Assembly: GCF_022440805.1 (NCBI RefSeq)
Contig: NZ_JAKNTK010000001.1
Location: forward strand, 2,914,001 to 2,978,000
Length of the DNA stretch: 64,000 bases
Source: Holdemania massiliensis
Lineage (GTDB): Bacteria; Bacillota_I; Bacilli_A; Erysipelotrichales; Erysipelotrichaceae
Direction: 5' to 3'
Under the pieces are notes generated by a model. The model saw only the letters and a program-made list of their open reading frames with translations. It was not told where the DNA came from and searched no databases. This document shows positions 19,555-26,849 of this stretch, in pieces. Position 1 is the stretch's first letter, and the number at the start of each line of letters is the position of its first letter. Made by a program: the position numbers and the translations under genes.

Positions 19555-21003
19555 TTATAATTCCTCGCCGTTGGTGGCGATGACCTGTTGATACCAGTAG
19601 AAAGAATCCTTGCGGATCCGCTGCTTCGTTCCGTTTCCGCGGTCATCCTGATCCACATAAATATATCCATATCGCTTGCTCATCTCGCCTTGCGAACAGG
19701 AGATGATATCGATCGGTCCCCAGGAAGCATAGCCCAAGACCTCAACTCCGTCTTTGATCGCTTCCTTCACCTGAATCAGATGCTGCCGCAGATAATCAAT
19801 TCGATAATCGTCGTGAATTGCGCCGTCCATCACCTCATCGAGTGCACCCAGGCCATTTTCAGCGATGAAGATCGGCAGATGATAACGATCCCAATAAAGA
19901 TTGAGCGAATTGCGCAGACCGATCGGATCAATCGCCCAGCCCCAGATGGAAGCTTGCAGATACGGGTTGGGCTGCGGTGCAGCTTCGTCCGCATTCTTCA
20001 CCTTTGTGTGATAGTAAGAGAAACTCAGGAAATCAACGGTATTTTCCTTTAACAGCTGTTCTTCTTCCGCGCTGATTTCGACATGGATATCATGATCTTT
20101 AAAATAACGCAGCGCGTAGCCGGGATATTCGCCATGGATCAGCACGTCGCTGTAAAAGTAAACGCTCATCTGCATGAATTGTGTATTGGCAAAGACGTTA
20201 CGCGGATCACAGGTAGCCGGATAGGTTGCATCATCGCCCAGCATCATCCCGATCTGCATTGTCGGATCGATCCTGTGAGCCAGCTGTTTGGCTTTGGCGC
20301 TGGCCACAAACTGATGATGCGTTGCCTGATATTTTGCGCTGTCCCAATCGTCAAACTCATCCTCCAGCATGCCCAGCGATGCAAATTCACCCCAGCCGCC
20401 CAGAGAATTGATCTGGCAGAAAACAAGCCAATATTTTACCTTGTCATGATAGCGCTGAAATAATACTTCGCAGAAGTGCAGGAAAAAGTCGATGACCGGT
20501 TTGCCGTACCAGCCCTGATACTGCTGGATCAGATGGACCGGCATTTCATAGTGCGAGATCGTCATGACCGGCTGAATGCCCAGTCGCAGCATCTCATCAA
20601 TCAGATCGTCATAGAACCGCAGACCCGCTTCGTTCGGCTCCGTTTCATCGCCATTGGGGAAAATCCGCGTCCAGTTGAAGGAGGTTCGGAAACAGGTGAA
20701 TCCCATTTCTTTCAGCAAGGCCAGATCCTGTTTATAGGTGTGATAGAAATCGATCCCGCGGCGGCGTGGATAATCTTTCGTTTCATCCTGAGCCGCTGCG
20801 GCGATCTCATCACGGGTATGACGGAATCCAACCACCTTCTGACGGCTGTAAATTTCCGGCAGCTCTTCAATATCCGCGATTGAAACCCCTTTGCCGTCGA
20901 CATTCCAAGCGCCTTCGCATTGATTGGCGGCAACGGCACCACCCCATAAAAATCCGGCTGGAAATCCTGTTGGTACTGATTTCATAGGCTTTTTCTTTTC
21001 CAT
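19555..21003 (-). CDS. GH1 glycosidase, acid/base Glu replaced by Gln (copy 2 of operon)
   Basis: A 482-residue GH1 protein. The nucleophile FIAENGLGA and phosphate loop SCSQGEMSKRYGYIYVD are kept. The acid/base region is the most altered of the set: KYWLVFCQINS, with Cys in place of the usual Asn and Gln in place of Glu (Gln codon 20413-20415). Start choice is unclear: ATG 21003 lies directly after a hairpin, ATG 20985 (MKSVPTGFP) matches paralogue starts but has no ribosome site. Between the two stop/start points an AGGAAAGG at 21044-21037 could serve ATG 21003 if the hairpin folds. Confidence 0.86.
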   Translation of the reverse strand: MEKKKPMKSVPTGFPAGFLWGGAVAANQCEGAWNVDGKGVSIADIEELPEIYSRQKVVGFRHTRDEIAAAAQDETKDYPRRRGIDFYHTYKQDLALLKEMGFTCFRTSFNWTRIFPNGDETEPNEAGLRFYDDLIDEMLRLGIQPVMTISHYEMPVHLIQQYQGWYGKPVIDFFLHFCEVLFQRYHDKVKYWLVFCQINSLGGWGEFASLGMLEDEFDDWDSAKYQATHHQFVASAKAKQLAHRIDPTMQIGMMLGDDATYPATCDPRNVFANTQFMQMSVYFYSDVLIHGEYPGYALRYFKDHDIHVEISAEEEQLLKENTVDFLSFSYYHTKVKNADEAAPQPNPYLQASIWGWAIDPIGLRNSLNLYWDRYHLPIFIAENGLGALDEVMDGAIHDDYRIDYLRQHLIQVKEAIKDGVEVLGYASWGPIDIISCSQGEMSKRYGYIYVDQDDRGNGTKQRIRKDSFYWYQQVIATNGEEL

Positions 21004-21030
21004 CCGCAGATTCTACTTTGACCTCTGCGG
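21004..21030 (-). other. hairpin between Shine-Dalgarno and start codon
   Basis: Arms CCGCAGA (21004-21010) and TCTGCGG (21024-21030), perfect 7 bp, 13-base loop. It directly precedes ATG 21003. A purine-rich AGGAAAGG (21044-21037) lies on its 5' side, 33 bases from the ATG when unfolded and about 6 when the hairpin is removed. Confidence 0.55.
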
Positions 21031-21051
21031 CTTTATCCTTTCCTCTGTGCT

Positions 21052-22488
21052 TTAATCTAAATCTTCACCGTTGGAGGCAATGACCTTCTGCATCCAGGCA
21101 TAGCTGTCTTTCTTGATCCGCTGGCCGGTTCCCTTGCCATAATCATCGAGATCCACATAAATGAAGCCATACCGCTTGCTCATTTCCGAAGAAGAACAGG
21201 AAACGATATCAATCGGACCCCATGCATAATAACCGCGCAGATCTACGCCATCCTGAATGGCTTCTTTCATCTGCTCGATATGTTTGCGGTAGAAATCCAC
21301 GCGGTAATCATCATGAATCTGTCCTGCTTCGACCTGATCATAATAACCTACACCGTTTTCGGTAATGTAGATCGGCTTCTGATAGCGGTCATAGAACTCA
21401 TTTAACAGAATGCGCAGACCGGTCGGATCAATCGTCCAGCCCCAAGGATTGGCCGGCAGTTCCATATTGCGGACAGCTTCGTTGCCATTTTCATAGCTTT
21501 CCTTAGATACAATCCGCGTGTAATAATACGAGAAAGAAAAGAAATCGCAGGTATTTTTCAGATCTTCTTCATCGTGTTCCCCGAATTCCACCGTGATCTT
21601 GTGATCCTGGAAGAAGCGGAAGGCATAACCTGGATAGCGTCCGCGAAGCAGCACGTCAGCATAGAAATATTCCATCTGATTGTGCTTCAAGGTGGCTAAG
21701 ACGTCTTCCGGCTTACAGCTGGCGGCATATGCCGGGCCCCCGCACAGCATCATTCCGATCTGCAGATCCGGATAATGAGTATGCGCATAACGGGTTGCCC
21801 GGGCACAGGCGACCATTTCATTGTGCACCGCCTGATATTTCGCACTGGCCAGATCCGTCACTTTATCCTCAGCGACACCCAGATGATTGAAGGACTCATG
21901 GCCGATCAGATTGATCTGGTTGACGATGATCCAATATTTTACAAGGTCGTGATAGCGGTCAAAAACCACTTTGCAATAACGTTCAAAAAAGTCGATCACT
22001 TCGCGTGAATACCAGCCGGTGTAAGCCTGGGTTAAATGCAGCGGCATTTCGTAGTGTGAAATCGTGATCATCGGCTCCATGCCGTGTTTGCGAATTTCCG
22101 CAAACAGATCGTCATAGAAGCGCAGACCTGCTTCATTCGGCTCGGCATCATCACCATTTGGGAATATCCGCGACCAGTTGATCGAAGTTCTGAATGTCTT
22201 CAAACCCATTTCCGCAAGCAGTTTCAGATCTTCTTTATACGTATGATAAAAATCAATGCCATGACGTTTCGGGAAAACCCGCGTCGTGGAAGCCATCGCT
22301 TCTTCTACATACTGGCTTGTCACTTCATCATTGTACTTTTTCGTAATCTCAATATCATCGCGGAATTCATTGATATCGGCAATACACCAGCCTTTGCCGT
22401 CGAGATCCCAGGCGCCTTCCGCCTGATTGGCAGCGATCGCGCCGCCCCACATGAAATCTTTTGGAAATCCTGTCGGTATTCTGTTCAT
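21052..22488 (-). CDS. GH1 glycosidase, acid/base Glu replaced by Gln (copy 1 of operon)
   Basis: A 478-residue GH1 protein, first of the four tandem copies. The nucleophile is in YITENGVGYYD and the phosphate loop SCSSSEMSKRYGFIYVD is intact. The acid/base region reads KYWIIVNQINL; the Gln codon is at 21916-21918. ATG 22488 follows AGGAGG with 9 bases. It comes 53 bases after the EIIA gene, separated by a 9-bp GCAA-loop hairpin, and is therefore driven from the PTS promoter. Like its neighbours it likely acts on a PTS-phosphorylated glycoside, but the missing general acid makes the usual substrate set doubtful. Confidence 0.88.
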   Translation of the reverse strand: MNRIPTGFPKDFMWGGAIAANQAEGAWDLDGKGWCIADINEFRDDIEITKKYNDEVTSQYVEEAMASTTRVFPKRHGIDFYHTYKEDLKLLAEMGLKTFRTSINWSRIFPNGDDAEPNEAGLRFYDDLFAEIRKHGMEPMITISHYEMPLHLTQAYTGWYSREVIDFFERYCKVVFDRYHDLVKYWIIVNQINLIGHESFNHLGVAEDKVTDLASAKYQAVHNEMVACARATRYAHTHYPDLQIGMMLCGGPAYAASCKPEDVLATLKHNQMEYFYADVLLRGRYPGYAFRFFQDHKITVEFGEHDEEDLKNTCDFFSFSYYYTRIVSKESYENGNEAVRNMELPANPWGWTIDPTGLRILLNEFYDRYQKPIYITENGVGYYDQVEAGQIHDDYRVDFYRKHIEQMKEAIQDGVDLRGYYAWGPIDIVSCSSSEMSKRYGFIYVDLDDYGKGTGQRIKKDSYAWMQKVIASNGEDLD

Positions 22489-22513
22489 CCTTTTTTCCTC
22501 CTATTGTAAAGAA

Positions 22514-22535
22514 AGGATTTCATTGCTGAAATCCT
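22514..22535 (-). other. intercistronic GNRA hairpin between PTS EIIA and the GH1 array
   Basis: Perfect 9-bp stem AGGATTTCA/TGAAATCCT with a GCAA tetraloop on the minus strand, followed by TTCTTT. It could be a partial terminator or stabiliser that sets the ratio of PTS to GH1 message. Confidence 0.65.
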
Positions 22536-22541
22536 CAGATG

Positions 22542-22880
22542 TTATTTTTCTAAAGCAGCAAGGCGCTCATTAAAGGCTTTCATGATTTTAAACATTTGTT
22601 TGGCAATGTTAATTTCACTGTAAATGGTCATCAGCGTATCCTGGGCATGGGCAAACAACAGTGAATACTCTGATTCCTCCCCGCGGGTTTCTCCCTGAAT
22701 CGCATCGGTCTGGACTTTATGCGCTTCCGTGATCTTTCCCTGGGCTTCCTTTAACTTTTCCTCAGCCAGTGCAAAATTACTTTCCGCAATGGCATCCAGC
22801 GCTTCCTTGCAGGCAACGCGCGCATCCCCGGCATGCAGGATGATCGCCATCGCTGACTGAACTACTTTTTCACTCATCAT
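22542..22880 (-). CDS. PTS lactose/cellobiose-type EIIA
   Basis: A 112-residue helical EIIA with the phosphohistidine motif LLFAHAQDTLMT near residue 78 and the N-terminal ILHAGDARVACKEAL. Third gene of the operon after EIIB and EIIC, an order that differs from the plus-strand operon (A, B, C) and suggests independent assembly of the two systems. ATG 22880 follows AGGAGGG. A slightly later in-frame ATG also exists. Confidence 0.92.
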   Translation of the reverse strand: MMSEKVVQSAMAIILHAGDARVACKEALDAIAESNFALAEEKLKEAQGKITEAHKVQTDAIQGETRGEESEYSLLFAHAQDTLMTIYSEINIAKQMFKIMKAFNERLAALEK

Positions 22881-22904
22881 AAATTGAACCCTCCTGTCCG
22901 CGGT

Positions 22905-24149
22905 TTATTCGCTGACCTCTTCTTCAAGGCACTGCTTTTCATAAGCTTTAAAGAACGGATACCAGATCATGCCGGCAATGACAACTTCAATGATAACAAA
23001 CAGCACGGCCATCAAATTACCTTGGGAAGCAATCCAGGTTCCAATCGGATATGGGCAGTACCACAATTCAAACTGAATCTGGGCAATTGGGGCAAACGCC
23101 AGAACCTTACATCCAATCCAGGTAATCGCCGGCAGGACAATGCCGATGATCCACATTGGCAGCATCATGATCGGGTTGAAAGCGACACAGCCGAAGATGA
23201 CCGGTTCATTGATGTTGAAGATTGCCGGAGCAATGCAGGCCCGGCCTAAAGCTTTCAGCTTCTTGGCTTTGGACCGCATCAAGAACAAGACCAGCGGTAT
23301 GGTGCAGGCAATACCACCCCACCACATATACATGACGTAAACCAGGGTTTCTGTATACATGTTTAACGAAGCAACCGTCGCCGTGCCCGCCGCGACCATC
23401 GCGATATTGGCAGCGATGCCGGCCAGCTTTACCGGTTCAGTCACCGGGGTTAATACCCAGCTGGAAATACCCATGGAATAAATGAAGCAGGTTAAGAAGT
23501 TGATCAAAATGAAGCCGTACCACGTATTCATAACCGTCTGCAGCGGCATGAAGATGCTGGAAACAATCTGATACAGGTTGATATTCAAAACTTGAACAAC
23601 GATAAATCCACCGAAGATCACTAAGCCGATTGGCAGCAGCGCATCGAACCACTGACGGACGAAATCCGGAATCGCACTGTCTTCTTTAAAGAATGAGAAC
23701 TTGCCAAAGGCATTGAAGACGATGCAGACGATCAAACCCGTGACGATCGCGCAGAACATACCGCCGGCACCCAAAGCACTGGAACCGAAACCGGCTTGAC
23801 CTTCCGCGACGACTTCCGGCGTAATCGAGATCAAGAATAAGATCAGACCGGTGCATCCGGCGATCAAACGTTGTTTGCGCAGACGCTTTTTCTCACAGAA
23901 ATTAAACGGAATCAGAAAGGCGACGAGCAGCGAGACCATGCCCATCGTCCAGCCAAACGGAGTCCAGAACGAGAACGGCAGCGTGATATAATTTTCGACG
24001 ACGGCGCCGACGCAGAACAGTGAGCCCAGCAAAATAAACGGCAGAATCTGCATGACTGAATCCTTTAAGGTTACGACCCAGACGTTGTGGTTGATTTTGT
24101 TCATTTTTGGTGCGAAACTTGTCTCTAACCAATCAATAAGTTTTTGCAT
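22905..24149 (-). CDS. PTS cellobiose-type EIIC permease
   Basis: A 414-residue permease with about ten membrane segments. APAIFNINEPVIFGCVAFNP is the diagnostic EIIC-Lac/Cel motif; the N-terminus LIDWLETSFAPKMNKINHN is also typical. It imports and, with EIIB, phosphorylates a beta-glycoside. ATG 24149 follows GGAGAG. The only glycosidases in its operon are the four Gln-type GH1 enzymes, so the imported sugar should be their substrate. Confidence 0.92.
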   Translation of the reverse strand: MQKLIDWLETSFAPKMNKINHNVWVVTLKDSVMQILPFILLGSLFCVGAVVENYITLPFSFWTPFGWTMGMVSLLVAFLIPFNFCEKKRLRKQRLIAGCTGLILFLISITPEVVAEGQAGFGSSALGAGGMFCAIVTGLIVCIVFNAFGKFSFFKEDSAIPDFVRQWFDALLPIGLVIFGGFIVVQVLNINLYQIVSSIFMPLQTVMNTWYGFILINFLTCFIYSMGISSWVLTPVTEPVKLAGIAANIAMVAAGTATVASLNMYTETLVYVMYMWWGGIACTIPLVLFLMRSKAKKLKALGRACIAPAIFNINEPVIFGCVAFNPIMMLPMWIIGIVLPAITWIGCKVLAFAPIAQIQFELWYCPYPIGTWIASQGNLMAVLFVIIEVVIAGMIWYPFFKAYEKQCLEEEVSE

Positions 24150-24196
24150 CGTTTAACTCTCCTTCTTCTAGTAATCCTCTTCCCCAGAGGTTGGGC

Positions 24197-24508
24197 TCAG
24201 CCCATCACTTCCATCAAATGATTAACAGCTTTTTCGCCATCCAGCGTGGAATAGTATTCCGCCTTCATCAGGATGACCTTGACTTCATTGCCATGCGTGT
24301 ACTCTTCGACTTCATCTAAGATGTAAGCCAGATGCGGTCCAACCATCAAAGCATCGATTTCATCAATATAATTTTCAATTTCCGATTCGCTGCGAGCCTT
24401 GATATCCAACTCCAGCCCCATCTTGGATGCCGCCTTGCGCATGTTCGCAGCCATAAAGCCTGAACTGGCTCCTGATCCGCAAACCAATAAAACATTTAAC
24501 TTTTTCAT
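24197..24508 (-). CDS. PTS lactose/cellobiose-type EIIB
   Basis: A 103-residue EIIB with the phosphocysteine in LNVLLVCGSGASSGFM (about Cys10) and the following helix AANMRKAASKMG. ATG 24508 follows AAGGAAGAGAAGGAAC; upstream in-frame codons lie in the promoter region and are not used. First gene of the minus-strand operon of PTS and four GH1 genes; the divergent PRD regulator starts 286 bases away. Confidence 0.9.
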   Translation of the reverse strand: MKKLNVLLVCGSGASSGFMAANMRKAASKMGLELDIKARSESEIENYIDEIDALMVGPHLAYILDEVEEYTHGNEVKVILMKAEYYSTLDGEKAVNHLMEVMG

Positions 24509-24554
24509 GTTCCTTCTCTTCCTTTCCGGGCATGCCCTGTCCATCGACAAACCT

Positions 24555-24605
24555 AGTGTAAGACATCGCGAATTCATCGTCCAACCGTCATTTGCACGGG
24601 GTTGG
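24555..24605 (-). promoter_or_regulatory. promoter and candidate activator site of the PTS-GH1x4 operon
   Basis: Minus strand TTGGAC (24584-24579), 18-base spacer, TACACT (24560-24555). Overlapping and upstream of the -35 is the inverted repeat CCAACC/GGTTGG (24581-24586 and 24600-24605). An imperfect -35 with a palindrome over it fits activation by the divergent PRD regulator. Confidence 0.55.
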
Positions 24606-24648
24606 GGCAACTAATTATTTTCCCCGATAGCGGGCATTTCTTTAGGTA

Positions 24649-24692
24649 GATATCAAAGCTTACCTTCGTTATAATCAAAGCAGTTTGATATC
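24649..24692 (+). promoter_or_regulatory. TATAAT box flanked by a 9-bp inverted repeat
   Basis: GATATCAAA (24649-24657) and TTTGATATC (24684-24692) form a perfect inverted repeat around TATAAT (24670-24675), pointing at the regulator gene. No good -35 is present. Likely a control site for the regulator's own expression. Confidence 0.5.
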
Positions 24693-24731
24693 GTTCTAAC
24701 AATCAGATGGGGTATTTTTACATTCTGCTTT

Positions 24732-24748
24732 AATCATGAATCATGATT
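24732..24748. promoter_or_regulatory. 17-bp palindrome in the regulator leader
   Basis: AATCATGAATCATGATT is a perfect 8+1+8 palindrome, 46 bases before the ATG of the PRD regulator. Candidate operator. Confidence 0.5.
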
Positions 24749-24794
24749 TTCTTTCATCATTCATGGTGAAAATCCAGGGGAGGTGCAGAACAGG

Positions 24795-26705
24795 ATGAAT
24801 TGGAAAACTGAAAAACTGATCCGTCTGCTTTTGGAAATGCAGCCCAGCACAGCCCAGACTTTGGCTGAACGCATGGGTGTATCCGTGCGTAGCATCAAAA
24901 ATTATGTGCATGAGATCAACAGCGAAGCCTCGGAAACGGTTCTTTCTTCCCGTGACGGTTATCGCCTTGATGTGGAAAAAGCCAAGGCCTTGCTGGATGA
25001 AAAGACCGACAACATTCCCCAGACATCCCGGGAACGGGTCATCTATATTCTGAATCAGCTGCTGAATCATCATAATAATGAAACCGTCAACCTGTATGAT
25101 CTCAGCGATGAAATGTATATCAGCATGTCCACATTGAAAAATGAGCTCCAAAAAGTAAAACGCAAGCTGGCGCGCTTTGATTTAAAGCTGATCACCCGCG
25201 GCGACGATGTGTCGATCAGCGGGCTGGAAAAAAACAAGCGGAAAATGCTGAGTTCGATTCTTTATGATGAATCGAATGTCAACTTTTTAAACCTGCAGGC
25301 AATTCAAAACGCTTTCTCCAACATTGATATCGAATTCATTAAGAATACCGTGCTTCAGACCTTTGATGAATATCATTATTTCATCAATGACTATTCCCTG
25401 GTCAATCTGGTTCTGCATATCACGATCTCGGTCGACCGCATCCGCAATCAGAACATGAATACCCAACAGATTCAGGAACTGCCGGCTGTCCGCCTGCATG
25501 AATATGAGCTGGCTCAGCGTGTCGCCGAACAGCTGGAGGAACATTTTCAGATTCAGTACAGCGATGCCGAGGTGTATGAGATGACGCTGCTGATCATCTC
25601 CCGGGCGACAACGATTGATTACAAAAGCATTAACGCCTCCAACCTGGAAGAATTTGTCGGCAAGGATTGCCTGGATCTGGTCAAGCAGCTGATTCAGGAC
25701 GTCAGCGCCTTTTACTACATTGATTTAAGCGAACAGGAATTTCTAATTCGCTTCGCGCTGCACATCCGCAACCTGTTAGTTCGCTCCAAGAATAATTATT
25801 TCTCAAAAAATCCGCTGGCTCAGGGAATTAAAACATCCTGTCCGATGATTTATGACGTATCGGTTTCGCTGGCGGGAACGATCAAGGAAAAGACCGGCGT
25901 TTCCATCAACGACGATGAAATTGCCTATATCGCTTTCCATTTAGGAAGCACGATTGAAGCGCAGAAAAGTCTGACAACCAAAATTACCGCCATTCTCTAC
26001 TGTCCAAGTTATTACGATATGAATCTGAGAATTACCGATACCCTGAATCAACATTTTTACAATGAGCTGCTGGTCACTAATATTCTGACAGACGAAAGTG
26101 ATTTTACCAAAGTCAAAGGAACAGATTTGATCATCTCCACCATGCCGCTGACGAAAATCTATACGACGCCGTCCATTCAGATCCATCCCTTTCTGACGGA
26201 TAAAGACCGCATCAATTTGAAAGAGAAGATCGACGAAGTCCGGAAGCAGAAAAAGAAAAAAGAATTCGAGACTTATCTGCGCGAACTCATCATTCCGGAA
26301 TTTTTTGAAAAGAAAAACACGCTGAAAAATCAGAATGCCTGTATTTCCTATATGGTCAATAAAATGGTTCGGTACGGCTATGTGGATTCCAGCTTTAAAA
26401 ATGATATTCTGGAGCGGGAGAAAATGTCGACTACCGCTTATGGCAGTTTCGCGATTCCCCACGCTATGAAAATGTATGCCCATAAAACAGGAATCAACAT
26501 CATAGCCAGCGATGAGGAAATCAACTGGAATGGTAAAGCAGTTCATCTTGTGCTGATGATGTGTTTTAACATCAATGAGCGTTATATTTTCAATGAAATC
26601 TTTGACCCTATTACGATGATTCTCAGTGAGAATGAAAATGTAAAAAAGATTATCGCCTGTTCGACCTATGAAGAATTCATTTCCAATATGGTTGAACTGT
26701 TATAA
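24795..26705 (+). CDS. PRD-containing transcriptional regulator of the PTS-GH1x4 operon
   Basis: About 636 residues with the same architecture as the other PRD regulator: N-terminal helix-turn-helix (TLAERMGVSVRSIKNYV), a second helical DNA-binding region, two PRDs (about 170-280 and 285-390), a degenerate EIIB-like part (ILYCPSYYDMNL, which lacks the usual phosphocysteine loop) and a C-terminal EIIA-like domain with histidine in FAIPHAMKM. ATG 24795 follows GGGGAGG by 11 bases; a GTG at 24783 overlaps the ribosome site. It is divergent from the EIIB-EIIC-EIIA-GH1 operon and followed by a terminator. Confidence 0.87.
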   Translation: MNWKTEKLIRLLLEMQPSTAQTLAERMGVSVRSIKNYVHEINSEASETVLSSRDGYRLDVEKAKALLDEKTDNIPQTSRERVIYILNQLLNHHNNETVNLYDLSDEMYISMSTLKNELQKVKRKLARFDLKLITRGDDVSISGLEKNKRKMLSSILYDESNVNFLNLQAIQNAFSNIDIEFIKNTVLQTFDEYHYFINDYSLVNLVLHITISVDRIRNQNMNTQQIQELPAVRLHEYELAQRVAEQLEEHFQIQYSDAEVYEMTLLIISRATTIDYKSINASNLEEFVGKDCLDLVKQLIQDVSAFYYIDLSEQEFLIRFALHIRNLLVRSKNNYFSKNPLAQGIKTSCPMIYDVSVSLAGTIKEKTGVSINDDEIAYIAFHLGSTIEAQKSLTTKITAILYCPSYYDMNLRITDTLNQHFYNELLVTNILTDESDFTKVKGTDLIISTMPLTKIYTTPSIQIHPFLTDKDRINLKEKIDEVRKQKKKKEFETYLRELIIPEFFEKKNTLKNQNACISYMVNKMVRYGYVDSSFKNDILEREKMSTTAYGSFAIPHAMKMYAHKTGINIIASDEEINWNGKAVHLVLMMCFNINERYIFNEIFDPITMILSENENVKKIIACSTYEEFISNMVELL

Positions 26706-26712
26706 CTCCCAG

Positions 26713-26754
26713 ACCGCTGCAGTTTGTCAATGACGGCAAATCAAGCGGTTTTTT
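26713..26754 (+). terminator. intrinsic terminator after the PRD regulator
   Basis: ACCGCT (26713-26718) pairs with AGCGGT (26744-26749), with an inner TTTG/CAAA pair, then a T-tract. Confidence 0.8.
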
Positions 26755-26849
26755 CATTGTTTTCCGATTCTCGTCCGGCATAGCTTCCAGCTTCAGGAAA
26801 TGAAGCCGTTTTCAGTTTCCGTTTGTGATACAATAACAGGGGTGATATT

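Noticed and set aside
24509..24610. A longer EIIB start upstream of 24508
   Set aside because: It would place the start in the operon promoter; ATG 24508 has the ribosome site and begins the conserved KKLNVLLVC.
26826..26834. Extended -10 promoter TGATACAAT for the alpha-glucosidase
   Set aside because: The start would fall on the ribosome site, leaving no usable leader.
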